DNA from: Lacinutrix algicola
Lineage (GTDB): Bacteria > Bacteroidota > Bacteroidia > Flavobacteriales > Flavobacteriaceae
DNA: 64,000 nt
Reading direction: 5' to 3'
NCBI RefSeq assembly: GCF_001418085.1
Contig: NZ_LIQH01000032.1
Coordinates: 124,001 to 188,000 of the forward strand
The position numbers and the translations under genes were made by a program. Shown here one piece after another: positions 1 to 9,740 of the stretch. Within the stretch, counting starts at the first letter, position 1. The number at the start of each line of letters is the position of its first letter. The notes below the pieces were generated by a model. That model did no database searches and was not told the DNA's origin. It saw only the letters and a program-made list of their open reading frames with translations.

Positions 1-1971
1 AATCTTACCACTATTTTTACCAGCTAATACATAATCACCTACTTTAAGTGTTCCTGCTTGTACTAATATTGTTGATACATAACCACGACCTTTGTCTAAG
101 AATGCCTCTACAACTGTACCAACCGCAGGCTTATTAGGGTTTGCTTTAAGCTCTAATAATTCTGCTTCAAGTAATACTTTTTCTAATAATTCTTTAACAC
201 CAGTTCCTATTTTTGCTGAAATATCATGAGATTGAATTTTACCTCCCCAATCTTCAACTAAAAGATTCATTTGTGCTAAACCTTCTTTAATCTTTTCAGG
301 ATTAGCGTCTGGTTTATCTATTTTGTTAATAGCAAATACTATTGGCACTCCTGCTGCTTGAGCATGAGAAATTGCTTCTTTTGTTTGCGGCATGATATCA
401 TCATCTGCTGCTGCAACAATAATTGCAATATCTGTTACTTGAGCTCCACGTGCACGCATGGCAGTAAAGGCCTCGTGACCTGGTGTATCTAAGAAAGCAA
501 TCTTTTGACCATTTTCTAACTCTACTCCGTATGCTCCAATGTGCTGTGTTATCCCACCAGATTCTCCTGCAATTACGTTTTCTTGACGAATGTAATCTAG
601 AAGTGATGTTTTACCGTGATCTACGTGTCCCATTACCGTAACAATAGGTGCACGTTCTATTAAATCTTCTGGTTTATCTTCTACTTCTACAATTGATTCC
701 TCAATATCTGTAGTTACAAATTCTACTTTATATCCAAATTCTTCGGCTACAATAGTTAATGTTTCAGCATCTAAACGCTGATTCATTGTCACCATCATAC
801 CTAAAGACATACATGCTGAAATAATTTGAGTGACTTGAACATCCATCATAGTAGCAACTTCACTTGAAGTAACAAACTCTGTTACTTTAAGGATTTTACT
901 TTCAGCTGCTTCGATTTGCTCATCGATTTCAGTCTGCTCTCTATGCTTATCTCTTTTATCTCTTCTGTTTTTAGCTCCTCTACCTTTGTTAGATTTTCCT
1001 TGTAATTTCTCAAGTGTTTCTCTTACTTGTTTCTTTACATCTTCCTCACTAGGTTCTGCTTTTACAATAGGAGCACGACGTCCTTGTCCTGGTTTCCCTT
1101 TAAATCTATCGTTACCACCACGAGTATTACCACCTCTGTTGTTACCTCCAGTACTTGGTCTATTATCTCCTGGCTTAGAAATACGACGACGCTTTTTCTT
1201 GTTAGCATCATCACCTTTTTTAGCAACTTCTTTCTTTTTCTTAGGTTTATTAAATTGAGATAAATCAATTTTTTCACCTGCGATTTTAGGTCCAGAAAGT
1301 TTTTGATATTTTGTTTCAACAGTTTCCGGTGCGTTACTTTCTTCAGCAGGAGCAACTTCTTCTTTAGAAGGCACTTCCTTAACAGGAGTTACTTTCTTAA
1401 CAGAAATTTCTTTCTCTACTTTTTTAGAATCCGCTTTAGGAGTTTCTACTTTTGGAGTTTCAACTTCTTTAGGTGTAGATTCTTTTTTTACTTCAGTTTT
1501 AACTGGAGCTTTAATCTCTACCTTCTCCTCCTTTTTAGGAGTTTCAGTTTTAACTTCTTTGATTTCTTTTTCTGCTGCTTTTGGCGCTTTCTTTTTTGGA
1601 TCTAAGTCTATTTTACCAACTTTTTTAGGTCCAGCAAGAATTTTAGCTGCTTTAACAACTTCTTCTGCTTTGGCTTTGGCTATAGCTGCTTTTGCATCCT
1701 CCTCTTTTCGCTTAGCTTCTAATTCTTGCTCACGTTTAATACGTAAATCTTCCTTTTCTTTAAGCTTAGCTTCACTAACAGCTTGAGACTTCATCTTCTT
1801 ACCTGCATCAGTTTCGAACTCATCTGAAAGAATCTTATAAGTTGTTTCAGAAATTTTCGTAGTCGGACGCTTCTCTACCTCGACACCTTTGGAATCTAAA
1901 AATTCCACAGCACGATCCAGAGAGATGTTAAGCTCACGTAGTACTTTGTTTAATCTAATCGTTTCAGCCAT
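1..1971 (-). CDS. infB: Translation initiation factor IF-2 (C-terminus beyond window)
   Basis: GTPase that places initiator fMet-tRNA on the 30S subunit and drives subunit joining. The reading frame is open from the ATG at 1969-1971 to base 1, giving 657 visible residues; by family length roughly 250-300 residues of the C-terminus are missing. The start reads [20 protein letters not shown], typical of IF-2. Residues about 50-300 are a Lys/Glu/Pro-rich linker followed by a Gly/Asn/Arg patch with RGG-like repeats. The GTPase G1 loop GHVDHGKT lies at about residues 448-455, G3 is DTPGHEAF, and G4 is NKID. It is the last gene of rimP-nusA-infB, 35 bp after nusA. The identification is certain; only the 3' end is unseen. 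Confidence 0.97.
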   Translation of the reverse strand, partial: MAETIRLNKVLRELNISLDRAVEFLDSKGVEVEKRPTTKISETTYKILSDEFETDAGKKMKSQAVSEAKLKEKEDLRIKREQELEAKRKEEDAKAAIAKAKAEEVVKAAKILAGPKKVGKIDLDPKKKAPKAAEKEIKEVKTETPKKEEKVEIKAPVKTEVKKESTPKEVETPKVETPKADSKKVEKEISVKKVTPVKEVPSKEEVAPAEESNAPETVETKYQKLSGPKIAGEKIDLSQFNKPKKKKEVAKKGDDANKKKRRRISKPGDNRPSTGGNNRGGNTRGGNDRFKGKPGQGRRAPIVKAEPSEEDVKKQVRETLEKLQGKSNKGRGAKNRRDKRDKHREQTEIDEQIEAAESKILKVTEFVTSSEVATMMDVQVTQIISACMSLGMMVTMNQRLDAETLTIVAEEFGYKVEFVTTDIEESIVEVEDKPEDLIERAPIVTVMGHVDHGKTSLLDYIRQENVIAGESGGITQHIGAYGVELENGQKIAFLDTPGHEAFTAMRARGAQVTDIAIIVAAADDDIMPQTKEAISHAQAAGVPIVFAINKIDKPDANPEKIKEGLAQMNLLVEDWGGKIQSHDISAKIGTGVKELLEKVLLEAELLELKANPNKPAVGTVVEAFLDKGRGYVSTILVQAGTLKVGDYVLAGKNSGKI

Positions 1972-2006
1972 AAATTGCCTTTACCTTAATTTTACTCAAA
2001 TATATG

Positions 2007-3239
2007 TTAATCTTCGAATTCTTCCTTAAGAATTCTAATAACATCTAATATTGTTTCTTCTTCTAAGTCTGTTCTCTTTACTAAATCTGCAACATCTTGT
2101 TCTAGAATACTTTTTGCTGTATCTAAACCTGCTTTGCTAAATTCTTTAATTACCCAGCCTTCTATTTCATCAGAGAATTCTCTCAATTCAACATCTTCTT
2201 CTGCGCCTTCTCTAAACACATCGATCTCGTAACCAGTAAGTTGTCCAGCTAAACGGATATTGTGACCTCCACGTCCAATAGCTTTACTTACTTCTTCTGG
2301 CTTTAAGATAGCCTCTGCACGTTTGTTTTCTTCATCAATTTTAATTGATGTTACACGTGCTGGACTTAATGCTCTTGTTATATATAATTGTAGGTTGGTA
2401 GTATAATTGATTACATCAATGTTCTCGTTTCCTAATTCTCTAACGATACCATGAATTCTAGATCCTTTCATACCTACACAAGCTCCAACAGGATCAATTC
2501 TATCATCATAAGAATCTACTGCTACTTTTGCTTTTTCACCAGGAATTCTTACTACGTTTTTAATAGTAATTAAACCATCAAACACTTCAGGAATTTCAGA
2601 TTCAAATAATTTTTCTAAAAACTTAGGTGATGTACGCGACATAATAATCGCTGGTTTATTTCCTTTAAGCTCTACACTATCAATAATACCTCTTACATTA
2701 TCTCCTTTACGGAAAAAATCTGAAGGTATTTGTTTGTCTTTAGGCAATATAATTTCATTTCCTTCATCGTCAAGCAAAATAACAGCTCTATGACGAATGT
2801 GGTGCACTTCGGCAGTATATAATGTACCTTCAAGCTCTTTAAACTGCTTGAATATATTAGTATTATCGTGTTCGTGTATTTTAGAAATTAAATTTTGACG
2901 TAATGCTAAAATAGCACGACGACCAAGGTCTATTAATTTCACTTCTTGAGACACATCTTCACCAACCTCAAAATCTGGTTCAATTTTTCTAGCTGCAGAT
3001 AACGAAATTTCTTGGTTTGGCTCTTCTACTTCTCCATCAGCAACAACGATTCTATTTCTCCAAATCTCTAAATCTCCTTTATCTGGATTTATAATAATAT
3101 CGAAGTTATCATCATCTCCAAACTTCTTCTTTAATGCATTTCTAAATACATCTTCTAATATTGCCATTAGCGTAACACGATCGATAAATTTATCGTCTTT
3201 AAACTCTGAAAATGACTCAATTAACGCTATATTCTCCAT
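2007..3239 (-). CDS. nusA: Transcription termination/antitermination factor NusA
   Basis: RNA polymerase-binding factor that controls pausing, termination and antitermination. The 410 residues show, in order, an N-terminal RNAP-binding domain (about 1-125), an S1 domain (about 135-200, with the stretch GTLYTAEVHHIRHRAVILLD) and two KH domains (about 230-350, with VGACVGMKGSRI and the second KH loop IGRGGHNIRLAG). A short acidic helical tail replaces the duplicated C-terminal repeats of proteobacterial NusA, as is usual in Bacteroidota. It lies 12 bp after rimP and 35 bp before infB, so it is co-transcribed. The leader hairpin upstream of rimP could make the operon sensitive to NusA itself (inference). 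Confidence 0.97.
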   Translation of the reverse strand: MENIALIESFSEFKDDKFIDRVTLMAILEDVFRNALKKKFGDDDNFDIIINPDKGDLEIWRNRIVVADGEVEEPNQEISLSAARKIEPDFEVGEDVSQEVKLIDLGRRAILALRQNLISKIHEHDNTNIFKQFKELEGTLYTAEVHHIRHRAVILLDDEGNEIILPKDKQIPSDFFRKGDNVRGIIDSVELKGNKPAIIMSRTSPKFLEKLFESEIPEVFDGLITIKNVVRIPGEKAKVAVDSYDDRIDPVGACVGMKGSRIHGIVRELGNENIDVINYTTNLQLYITRALSPARVTSIKIDEENKRAEAILKPEEVSKAIGRGGHNIRLAGQLTGYEIDVFREGAEEDVELREFSDEIEGWVIKEFSKAGLDTAKSILEQDVADLVKRTDLEEETILDVIRILKEEFED

Positions 3240-3251
3240 TATTCTACTGAA

Positions 3252-3713
3252 TTAAAATTTTATCACAACTTTTGCTTCTACAATATCGTTGAAAGCTATT
3301 TTTGCATTCTTAACAACCGTAACCTTACCTTTTCCAACAGGTTTTGGCTCTCTAGCTTTCCATGTCAACTCTATACCTTCCTCTGAAACGTCTATTAACT
3401 CTGCTTCAATGTTATCGGTTTGTGTTCTAACTTCTAATGTTCTACCAATGTTTCTTTTAAATTGTCTTGGTAGTGTTAAAGGTGCAGCTGCTCCAGCCGA
3501 AGCTACTTCCAAAGAAAAATCATGCTCTTCTCTATCAATATTATGCTCAATTGCTCTACTAATAAAAATACAATCGTCAACTTTTACACCATTATCGCCA
3601 TCGATAATTATGTTTACTGCTTGTTCACTAGAAATAGTGAAATCGATTAAAAATAAATCGGTTCTCTCTTCTAGAGCTTCGTTCAATAAATCTTTTACTG
3701 TGGTGTTAAACAT
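3252..3713 (-). CDS. rimP: Ribosome maturation factor RimP
   Basis: Assists maturation of the 30S subunit. I choose the ATG at 3711-3713 (protein begins MFNTTVKDLLNEALEE, 153 aa). A longer frame open to 3785 would run through the leader hairpin and the promoter-like box and would add 24 residues with no family resemblance. The N-terminal domain has the typical segment with GDNGVKVDDCIFISRAIE (about residues 37-54) and FSLEVASAG; the C-terminal SH3-like domain follows. First gene of rimP-nusA-infB, the classical order. No strong Shine-Dalgarno sequence is visible before the start. Confidence 0.93.
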   Translation of the reverse strand: MFNTTVKDLLNEALEERTDLFLIDFTISSEQAVNIIIDGDNGVKVDDCIFISRAIEHNIDREEHDFSLEVASAGAAAPLTLPRQFKRNIGRTLEVRTQTDNIEAELIDVSEEGIELTWKAREPKPVGKGKVTVVKNAKIAFNDIVEAKVVIKF

Positions 3714-3720
3714 TTTTAAG

Positions 3721-3749
3721 TATAAAAAGAGCGGACTTTTCGTCCGCTC
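3721..3749 (-). terminator. Terminator-like hairpin in the rimP leader (possible attenuator)
   Basis: On the minus strand GAGCGGAC and GTCCGCTC form a perfect 8-bp GC-rich stem closed by the pentaloop GAAAA, followed directly by TTTTTATA. This has the full form of a rho-independent terminator. It sits 7-36 nt before the rimP ATG, downstream of the promoter-like box at 3775-3782. No minus-strand gene lies upstream for it to terminate, so it should act on the rimP-nusA-infB transcript itself. The structure is seen directly; its regulatory role is inference. Confidence 0.75.
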
Positions 3750-3774
3750 ACATTCATTATTTCTTACAACGCTG

Positions 3775-3782
3775 CAAATATA
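3775..3782 (-). promoter_or_regulatory. -7 promoter box for rimP-nusA-infB
   Basis: The minus strand reads TATATTTG here, a perfect match to the Bacteroidota -7 consensus TAnnTTTG. Transcription would begin near 3768, giving a leader of about 55 nt that contains the terminator-like hairpin. No clear -33 TTTG is present at the usual distance. Confidence 0.6.
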
Positions 3783-4015
3783 CATAGTTTTTATTAATTT
3801 TCATAGAAAACTAAAGCAGACTTTTATTTTTACTAAAAAAAAGAGCTTTTTACTGTCAAATTTATTAGCATAATATTATTCTGCTTCATTTAATGGAAAC
3901 ACCACAAACAGCCCTATGACCCGTCTTTTTTGAGTGCAACAAAAAAGTAAACGACCCTCGGTTTTTAGAAGTCCATTTTTTTCCCTAACTTTAAGTACCT
4001 CTAAACATAGTTATT

Positions 4016-4837
4016 ATGAAAAAAATTCTTGTTCCAACCGATTTTTCAAACGAAGCAGAGAATGCGATAAAAGTAGCCGCTCAACTCTCTAAAAAACACA
4101 ATTGCGAACTTATCTTGCTCCACATGCTTGATTTACCACTATCTCACATTTCTGAAGGTGTTCCATCAGACTTACCAGAAGCTGTTTATTTTATGAAACT
4201 TGCCCACAAACAATTTGCGGAAGTTATGAGTAAGGCTTACTTGAATGATATTACAGTTACAGAAATGGTAGATTTTCATGATATATCTACTGGTATTTTA
4301 GAAACCTGCAAGTCACATGACATTGATTTAATTGTCATGGGATCTCATGGCTCTAATGGACTCAAGGAAATGTTTATTGGCTCTAATGCCGAAAAAATTG
4401 TTCGCACATCTGAAAAACCTGTTTTAGTTATTAAAAACGAACATCTAGATTTTAATATTGAAGAATTTGTTTTTGCTTCAGACTTTGAGAATGATAATAA
4501 AGAAACCTACAAACAAGCAGTAAAATTAGCTGAAGCTTTTAATGCAAAAATTCATTTATTAATGGTAAACACTGTTGCAAACTTTAAAACAACTGCTCGC
4601 GCAAAAGTAAAAATCAGCGAATTTATTGAAGGCACAAATTTCACAAACTACACCACCAACATATACAACGATGAAACTGTAGAAAAAGGAATTTTAAATT
4701 TCTCTCACATCATTAACGCAGATCTTATTGGTATTAGCACACATGGAAGACAAGGCATTGCTCACTTTTTAAACGGAAGCCTAAGTGAAGATCTTGTAAA
4801 TCACGCAAAAAGACCAGTGATTACCTTTAAAATTTAA
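4016..4837 (+). CDS. Universal stress protein, tandem UspA domains
   Basis: Cytoplasmic nucleotide-binding stress protein of 273 residues made of two Usp domains. Domain 1 (about 1-142) begins MKKILVPTDFSNEAENA and carries the ATP-loop pattern VMGSHGSNGLKEMFIGSNAE. Domain 2 (about 148-273) is more diverged but keeps GISTHGRQGIAHFLNGSLSE. Tandem-domain Usp proteins of 270-290 residues are common in Flavobacteriaceae. A box TAACTTTA at 3986-3993 resembles a -7 element and would start transcription about 15 nt before the ATG. Probably monocistronic. The physiological trigger is not visible from the sequence. Confidence 0.92.
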   Translation: MKKILVPTDFSNEAENAIKVAAQLSKKHNCELILLHMLDLPLSHISEGVPSDLPEAVYFMKLAHKQFAEVMSKAYLNDITVTEMVDFHDISTGILETCKSHDIDLIVMGSHGSNGLKEMFIGSNAEKIVRTSEKPVLVIKNEHLDFNIEEFVFASDFENDNKETYKQAVKLAEAFNAKIHLLMVNTVANFKTTARAKVKISEFIEGTNFTNYTTNIYNDETVEKGILNFSHIINADLIGISTHGRQGIAHFLNGSLSEDLVNHAKRPVITFKI

Positions 4838-4889
4838 CGCCGACAATACTACAAATAACACAAAAATCTCACTACAAAAACCTATAAAA

Positions 4890-4920
4890 CCAAAAAATCC
4901 TAACACATAAATGTGTTAGG
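4890..4920 (-). terminator. Intrinsic terminator of tRNA-Gln
   Basis: On the minus strand CCTAACACA and TGTGTTAGG pair over 9 bp with the loop TTTA, followed by ATTTTTT. It lies 10 nt downstream of the tRNA-Gln 3' end, so it ends that transcript. On the plus strand no T-run follows, so it does not serve the stress-protein gene. Confidence 0.85.
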
Positions 4921-4929
4921 ATTACTTTG

Positions 4930-5002
4930 TTGGCCCACTAGGTCTCGAACCTAGACTCTTCAGTACCAAAAACTGACGTGTTACCAGTTACACCATAGGC
5001 CA
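4930..5002 (-). tRNA. tRNA-Gln (anticodon TTG)
   Basis: A complete cloverleaf can be folded: 7-bp acceptor stem (TGGCCTA with TGGGCCA, one G-T pair), D stem GTGT/ACAC, anticodon stem TCAGT/ACTGA with the loop TTTTGGT giving anticodon TTG, a five-base variable loop, T stem CTAGG/CCTAG with the loop TTCGAGA, and discriminator A. CCA is not encoded. A terminator follows at 4890-4920. Confidence 0.96.
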
Positions 5003-5212
5003 TTGTTTTGTAACAGGCTGCAAATTTAAAACAAATTTGTAGTTGCGCAAACATTTTTCAATAAAAAAATAAAAAAATTTCATCTTTTTTTTCAAAAAGC
5101 TCGTAATGTATATGAAAATGAGCTCTTTTCAATTTTATCTGTTATGAAAATTTTATCATTCTCGTTTGATAATAATTAGTAAATTCGCCATAAAATTAAA
5201 CAAACCACGTGT

Positions 5213-8200
5213 ATGACGTCTTCAATCTTTAAAAAATGGAACAATATCTTAGGATGGTTCGCTTTTTTAATTGCTTTAATAACCTACAGCTTAACAGTAG
5301 AACCAACCGTTAGTTATTGGGATGCTGGTGAATATATTCTAACCTCTGCAAAACTGCAAGTTGGTCACCCACCAGGAGCTCCTTTATTTCAAATGTTAGG
5401 TGCTTTTTTCTCCACTTTTGCTATGTCGCCAGAAAACATTGGACTTATGCTTAATATGCTAAGTGCTGTTTCTAGTGCCTTCACTATTTTGTTTATGTTT
5501 TGGAGTATTTCATTATTACTTCAAAAAATGATTAAAACTGAAGAGTTCACAACCTCTAAAGCCTACGCTATTTTAGGAAGTGCTTTAGTAGGAAGTTTAT
5601 CGTTTGCATTCACAGATTCGTTTTGGTTTAATGCCGTAGAGACAGAAGTTTATGCCATGGCCACATTATTAATGGCTATTTTATTTTACTGCGCTTTACG
5701 CTGGGATTTCGATATGCACAACCCTAGAGGTAACCGCTGGTTAATACTTATTGCTTTTATTATTGGCTTATCGTTTGGTGTACACTTTATGGGATTATTA
5801 ACTATTCCCGCAATAGGATTAATCTATTACTTTAAAAACTATAAAACAGTAACAGTTAAAAACTTTATAATAGCCAACATTGCTTCAGTAGCTGTTCTAT
5901 TATTTGTATTCAAATTGTTGGCTCCAAATATTCTAAGATTCTTTAGTGTATTAGAGATTTTCTTTGTCAACACTATTGGATTGCCTTTTAACTCTGGTTC
6001 AATTATCGCTGGTGTCTTATTAATAGCCGCAATCTATTTTAGTTTAAAATACACAAGAGAAAAAGGACACAGGCATATTAACACTGCTATTCTGTGTATA
6101 ACTTTTGTAATTATTGGCTTTTCTTCTTGGCTAATGTTACCTATTCGTGCTAATGCAGATGTAGTAATTAATGAAAACAATCCTTCAAGTGCAAGAGAAC
6201 TTTTAGCCTATTATAATTTAGAGCAATATCCTAAAACACACTTGTTTTATGGACCATTGTTTACAGACCAATATGCTACATTAAATGATAATAAAGAAGA
6301 CGCTTACACAGATGATAAACCTAAATATGAAAAAGATTTAGAACAAGGTAAATATGTTATCGTTAACGATTATAAAGACGCAGCGCAAAACTACAACTAC
6401 GATCATGCTGCAATTTTACCAAGAATGTGGAGTGGTGAAAATGCTGAGAATTATATGCTATTTTCTGGCTTTTTAGATTTTACTATTAAAGAAAAATTTA
6501 ATGTTGATGTTTTTACACAGAAAAAAATTGAAGCTTTTGTAGAAAAATATCAAAAAAATGAATTAACAGAACGCGAATACGACGAGTTCATGTCTATTTA
6601 TGGCGAAAAACTAAACACAGCTTTAAGTCCAAGAATACAAAAAGATATTGCTTTTATTAATCAGTTTAGAGCTGAAGTTAATAAAAACAATGTTGACTAC
6701 GAAGGTTACCACAGATTTTTAAAACAATATGGTCAAGAGTATTTAAATATTGAAAAACCTTCTTTTATAGACAATACAATTTACCTGTTTCAATACCAAT
6801 TAGGTTATATGTACTGGCGTTACTTTATGTGGAATTTCACAGGAAGACAAGACGATATTCAAGGAGAATACAACGATCATGGAAATTGGATAAGTGGTAT
6901 CGACGCATTCGATGCTTGGCACTTAGGACAGTCTCAGGATAATTTACCAAGCGATGTAAAAAACAACAAAGCAAGAAACACCTATTTTTTCCTCCCTTTA
7001 ATACTAGGGCTTATTGGTCTGTTTTTCTTATTCAATAAAGACAAAAAAACCTTTTGGGTACTCTTAGTGTTCTTCCTCTTTACTGGAATTGCAATACAAG
7101 TATACACCAATGTAAGACCATTTGAACCTCGTGAACGTGACTACTCTGTAGTTGGTTCCTTTTACGTATTTGCAATTTGGATAGGATTTAGTGTGTATGG
7201 TATTTTTGAATTCTTCAAGAACAAAGTAAAAAGTTCTGCATTACCATTAGCCGTTACTGGAATTTGCTTACTAATTGCACCTTTAATTTTAGCAGTAAAC
7301 AATTGGGACGACCACGATAGATCTGGAAAATACACCGCTTTATCTATGGCTAAAAAGTACTTAGATTCTTGTGGAGAAAATGCAATACTATTCTCTATTG
7401 GAGATAATGATACATTCGCACTTTGGTATGCTCAAGAAATCGAAAATTATAGAACAGACGTTCGTGTAGTTAACACTAGTTTATTCCAAACTGATTGGTA
7501 TATAGACCAAATGAAGCGTAAAGCTTACGAAAGTGACCCGATTCCTTCTCAGTTAACACACGATCAATACAAATATGGTACGCGAGATTATATAATGAAA
7601 CGCACCTATTATGTAGACCCTAAAACGGAAGAAGCTAAACCTACGTTTAGTCGTGATACGCTTTCTATTAAAGAATTTTTAGATTTTGTATCAAGTGACA
7701 ACCCTAAAACAAAGTTTAAGCGCATAATCCAACTACAAGAAGAGGATATAGAACAATATCCTTCACAATTATTAAATACTAATTATTTTCCTGTAGAAAA
7801 CATTCGTATTCCAGTTAATAAAGAGAACGCCATTAAATATGGCATAGTAAAAGAAAAAGACGCTGCTTCTATTGTTGACCATATTGACATTAAAATTGAA
7901 GAAAGTGCTATTTACAAACAACGTTTACTAATGCTAGACATTGTTGGTAATAACGACTGGAAACGCCCTATCTACTTTACAGGTGGTGCTTTTGGTGAAG
8001 ACGATTACATCTGGATGAAAGACTACTTACAACTTGATGGAATGGTTTACAAGCTGGTACCAATAAAAACACCTACAGACCGTGCTAATCCTTTTGATAT
8101 GGGACGAGTAGACAGTGAATTTATGTACAACAAAGTTAAAGCTTGGGATTGGGGAAATAGTGGTAGTGATGACATTTACCATGATCCAGAGACACGTAAA

Positions 8201-8704
8201 AACTCTATTACTTACAGAGGTAATCTTGCGCGTTTAATGGAAAAACTTATTCAAGAAGAAAAACTAGACAAAGCTGAAAACATAGCAGATATTGCCATGG
8301 AGAATATGCCTGTAGATAAGTTTGGCTATTACACTTTACTAGAACCATACATTAGCGGTTACTACGAAGTAGGCTCTAAAGAAAAGGCAAGACAATTGTA
8401 TCAAGATGTTGCTGTTAAATACCAAGAAACTTTAACGTATTATAGCGAGTTAACTCTTGATAACCAAATTAAAAACGGACAACAAATTATTACAGATTTA
8501 GAACGCTATAGAGCTTTAATAATCGTGTTAGTAAAGTATGACGAGGATTTTGCTGAAAAAGAATTTTTAAATTTTAATAACTATGAAAAACTCTTTAGCA
8601 GGTTATTTCCAAACGATGCACCTCAACTTAGAGAAGAACGCGATATAAATAGAGACAGTAGTATTCCTATTGCAGAGCCTATTGATCCGGAAATTGCAGA
8701 ATAA
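5213..8704 (+). CDS. Glycosyltransferase family 117-type membrane protein (DUF2723)
   Basis: Large polytopic membrane protein of 1163 residues. The N-terminus matches the DUF2723/GT117 signature: a first membrane helix, then TVEPTVSYWDAGEYI (about residues 28-42) and LQVGHPPGAPLFQMLGAF (about 48-65), where the acidic residues and the GHPPG motif recall the catalytic loop of PMT-like GT-C glycosyltransferases. About a dozen hydrophobic helices fill residues 10-320 and 590-690, separated by a hydrophilic segment (about 330-570). The C-terminal 400 residues are soluble with TPR-like helices. Members are thought to transfer sugars to exported proteins, but the acceptor is unknown here. The deacetylase gene starts 2 bp after the stop, so the two are co-transcribed. 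Confidence 0.88.
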   Translation: MTSSIFKKWNNILGWFAFLIALITYSLTVEPTVSYWDAGEYILTSAKLQVGHPPGAPLFQMLGAFFSTFAMSPENIGLMLNMLSAVSSAFTILFMFWSISLLLQKMIKTEEFTTSKAYAILGSALVGSLSFAFTDSFWFNAVETEVYAMATLLMAILFYCALRWDFDMHNPRGNRWLILIAFIIGLSFGVHFMGLLTIPAIGLIYYFKNYKTVTVKNFIIANIASVAVLLFVFKLLAPNILRFFSVLEIFFVNTIGLPFNSGSIIAGVLLIAAIYFSLKYTREKGHRHINTAILCITFVIIGFSSWLMLPIRANADVVINENNPSSARELLAYYNLEQYPKTHLFYGPLFTDQYATLNDNKEDAYTDDKPKYEKDLEQGKYVIVNDYKDAAQNYNYDHAAILPRMWSGENAENYMLFSGFLDFTIKEKFNVDVFTQKKIEAFVEKYQKNELTEREYDEFMSIYGEKLNTALSPRIQKDIAFINQFRAEVNKNNVDYEGYHRFLKQYGQEYLNIEKPSFIDNTIYLFQYQLGYMYWRYFMWNFTGRQDDIQGEYNDHGNWISGIDAFDAWHLGQSQDNLPSDVKNNKARNTYFFLPLILGLIGLFFLFNKDKKTFWVLLVFFLFTGIAIQVYTNVRPFEPRERDYSVVGSFYVFAIWIGFSVYGIFEFFKNKVKSSALPLAVTGICLLIAPLILAVNNWDDHDRSGKYTALSMAKKYLDSCGENAILFSIGDNDTFALWYAQEIENYRTDVRVVNTSLFQTDWYIDQMKRKAYESDPIPSQLTHDQYKYGTRDYIMKRTYYVDPKTEEAKPTFSRDTLSIKEFLDFVSSDNPKTKFKRIIQLQEEDIEQYPSQLLNTNYFPVENIRIPVNKENAIKYGIVKEKDAASIVDHIDIKIEESAIYKQRLLMLDIVGNNDWKRPIYFTGGAFGEDDYIWMKDYLQLDGMVYKLVPIKTPTDRANPFDMGRVDSEFMYNKVKAWDWGNSGSDDIYHDPETRKNSITYRGNLARLMEKLIQEEKLDKAENIADIAMENMPVDKFGYYTLLEPYISGYYEVGSKEKARQLYQDVAVKYQETLTYYSELTLDNQIKNGQQIITDLERYRALIIVLVKYDEDFAEKEFLNFNNYEKLFSRLFPNDAPQLREERDINRDSSIPIAEPIDPEIAE

Positions 8705-8706
8705 AG

Positions 8707-9360
8707 ATGAGATTTACTCCTGCTAAAATACCGCAATTTATTAAACGAATATTCCCAAACTATGTTTGGGATTTTTCGTCTAAAGACAAGGTTTTATATC
8801 TTACTTTTGATGATGGTCCTACTCCAGAAATAACACAATGGACACTAAATACGCTCAAGCAATACAATGCTAAAGCTACTTTTTTTTGTATTGGTAATAA
8901 TGTTAATAAGCATCCAGAACTGTTTAATGCTGTTTTAAAAGATGGGCATACCATAGGAAACCACACGCAAGACCATGTAAAAGGTTGGAAAACCTCAACA
9001 AAAACATATATAGAAGATGTTATTAAAGCTGAAACTATAATTAATAAAGAATTAGCTAATACCAAAATTAAGCTTAGCCTATTTAGACCACCTTACGGGC
9101 AATTAAAAAAAAGCCAAGGTAAAGCCGTTATAAAATTAGGCTATAAAATAATTATGTGGAGTGTTGTTGCTTTCGATTGGGAACAAAAAATATCTAAAGA
9201 GCAATGTTTAAAAAATGTAATTAACAAAGCATCTGCAAAAAACAACATAATAGTGTTTCATGATAGCATCAAAGCATCAAGAAACATGATGTATGCATTG
9301 CCAAAGGTATTAGAGCATTTTAGCAAAAAAGGTTATATTTTTAAAGCTATTAGCGCTTAA
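8707..9360 (+). CDS. Polysaccharide deacetylase (NodB homology domain)
   Basis: 217 residues with a carbohydrate esterase family 4 fold. Motif 1 is LYLTFDDGPTPEIT (about residues 31-44, with the catalytic and metal-binding Asp pair), motif 2 is GHTIGNHTQDH (metal-binding His residues), motif 3 is FRPPYGQ, and the C-terminal motif contains IIVFHDS. No signal peptide is obvious; the N-terminus is basic. It starts 2 bp after the GT117 gene and its 3' end overlaps the convergent thioredoxin-like gene by 4 bp. A role in cell-wall or envelope glycan deacetylation is likely; the substrate cannot be told. Confidence 0.92.
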   Translation: MRFTPAKIPQFIKRIFPNYVWDFSSKDKVLYLTFDDGPTPEITQWTLNTLKQYNAKATFFCIGNNVNKHPELFNAVLKDGHTIGNHTQDHVKGWKTSTKTYIEDVIKAETIINKELANTKIKLSLFRPPYGQLKKSQGKAVIKLGYKIIMWSVVAFDWEQKISKEQCLKNVINKASAKNNIIVFHDSIKASRNMMYALPKVLEHFSKKGYIFKAISA

Positions 9361-9653
9361 ACAAAGTCTTTAATTAAAGCTATTAGTGTGTTTGCATCCT
9401 GCTCACCACTTTGCCTCCATTTCATCTCGCCATCTTTATAAATAATTAAAGTTGGTAAGTTTTTTACGCGTAAAGCATCAGATAACTCTTTATTTTTATC
9501 TACATCAATCTTAATCACTCTAGCTTTATCACCAAGTGCAGCTGCAACATCACGAAGTACCGGATGCATAGCTGTTGATTGTTCATTCCACTCTGTAAAG
9601 AAATCCAGTAAAACTGGAATTTTTACATCGATTAATTCTCCAAATTTTGACAT
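9357..9653 (-). CDS. Thioredoxin-fold protein lacking the active-site cysteines
   Basis: 98 residues with a thioredoxin fold: VLLDFFTEWNEQSTAMHPVL (about 14-33), VIKIDVDKN, and the cis-proline segment NLPTLIIYKDGE. At the position of WCGPC the sequence is WNEQS, and the protein contains no cysteine at all, so it cannot do dithiol chemistry. The rest of the fold is intact, which argues for a chaperone or scaffold role rather than decay (inference). It overlaps the deacetylase gene tail to tail by 4 bp. Confidence 0.88.
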   Translation of the reverse strand: MSKFGELIDVKIPVLLDFFTEWNEQSTAMHPVLRDVAAALGDKARVIKIDVDKNKELSDALRVKNLPTLIIYKDGEMKWRQSGEQDANTLIALIKDFV

Positions 9654-9740
9654 TATTTAAAGTATTAGTTTAACATCGTTAATGTAAATCTACAATATTT
9701 TAACAACTTATAGATTTACCTCTTTTTTTATAACTTAAAT

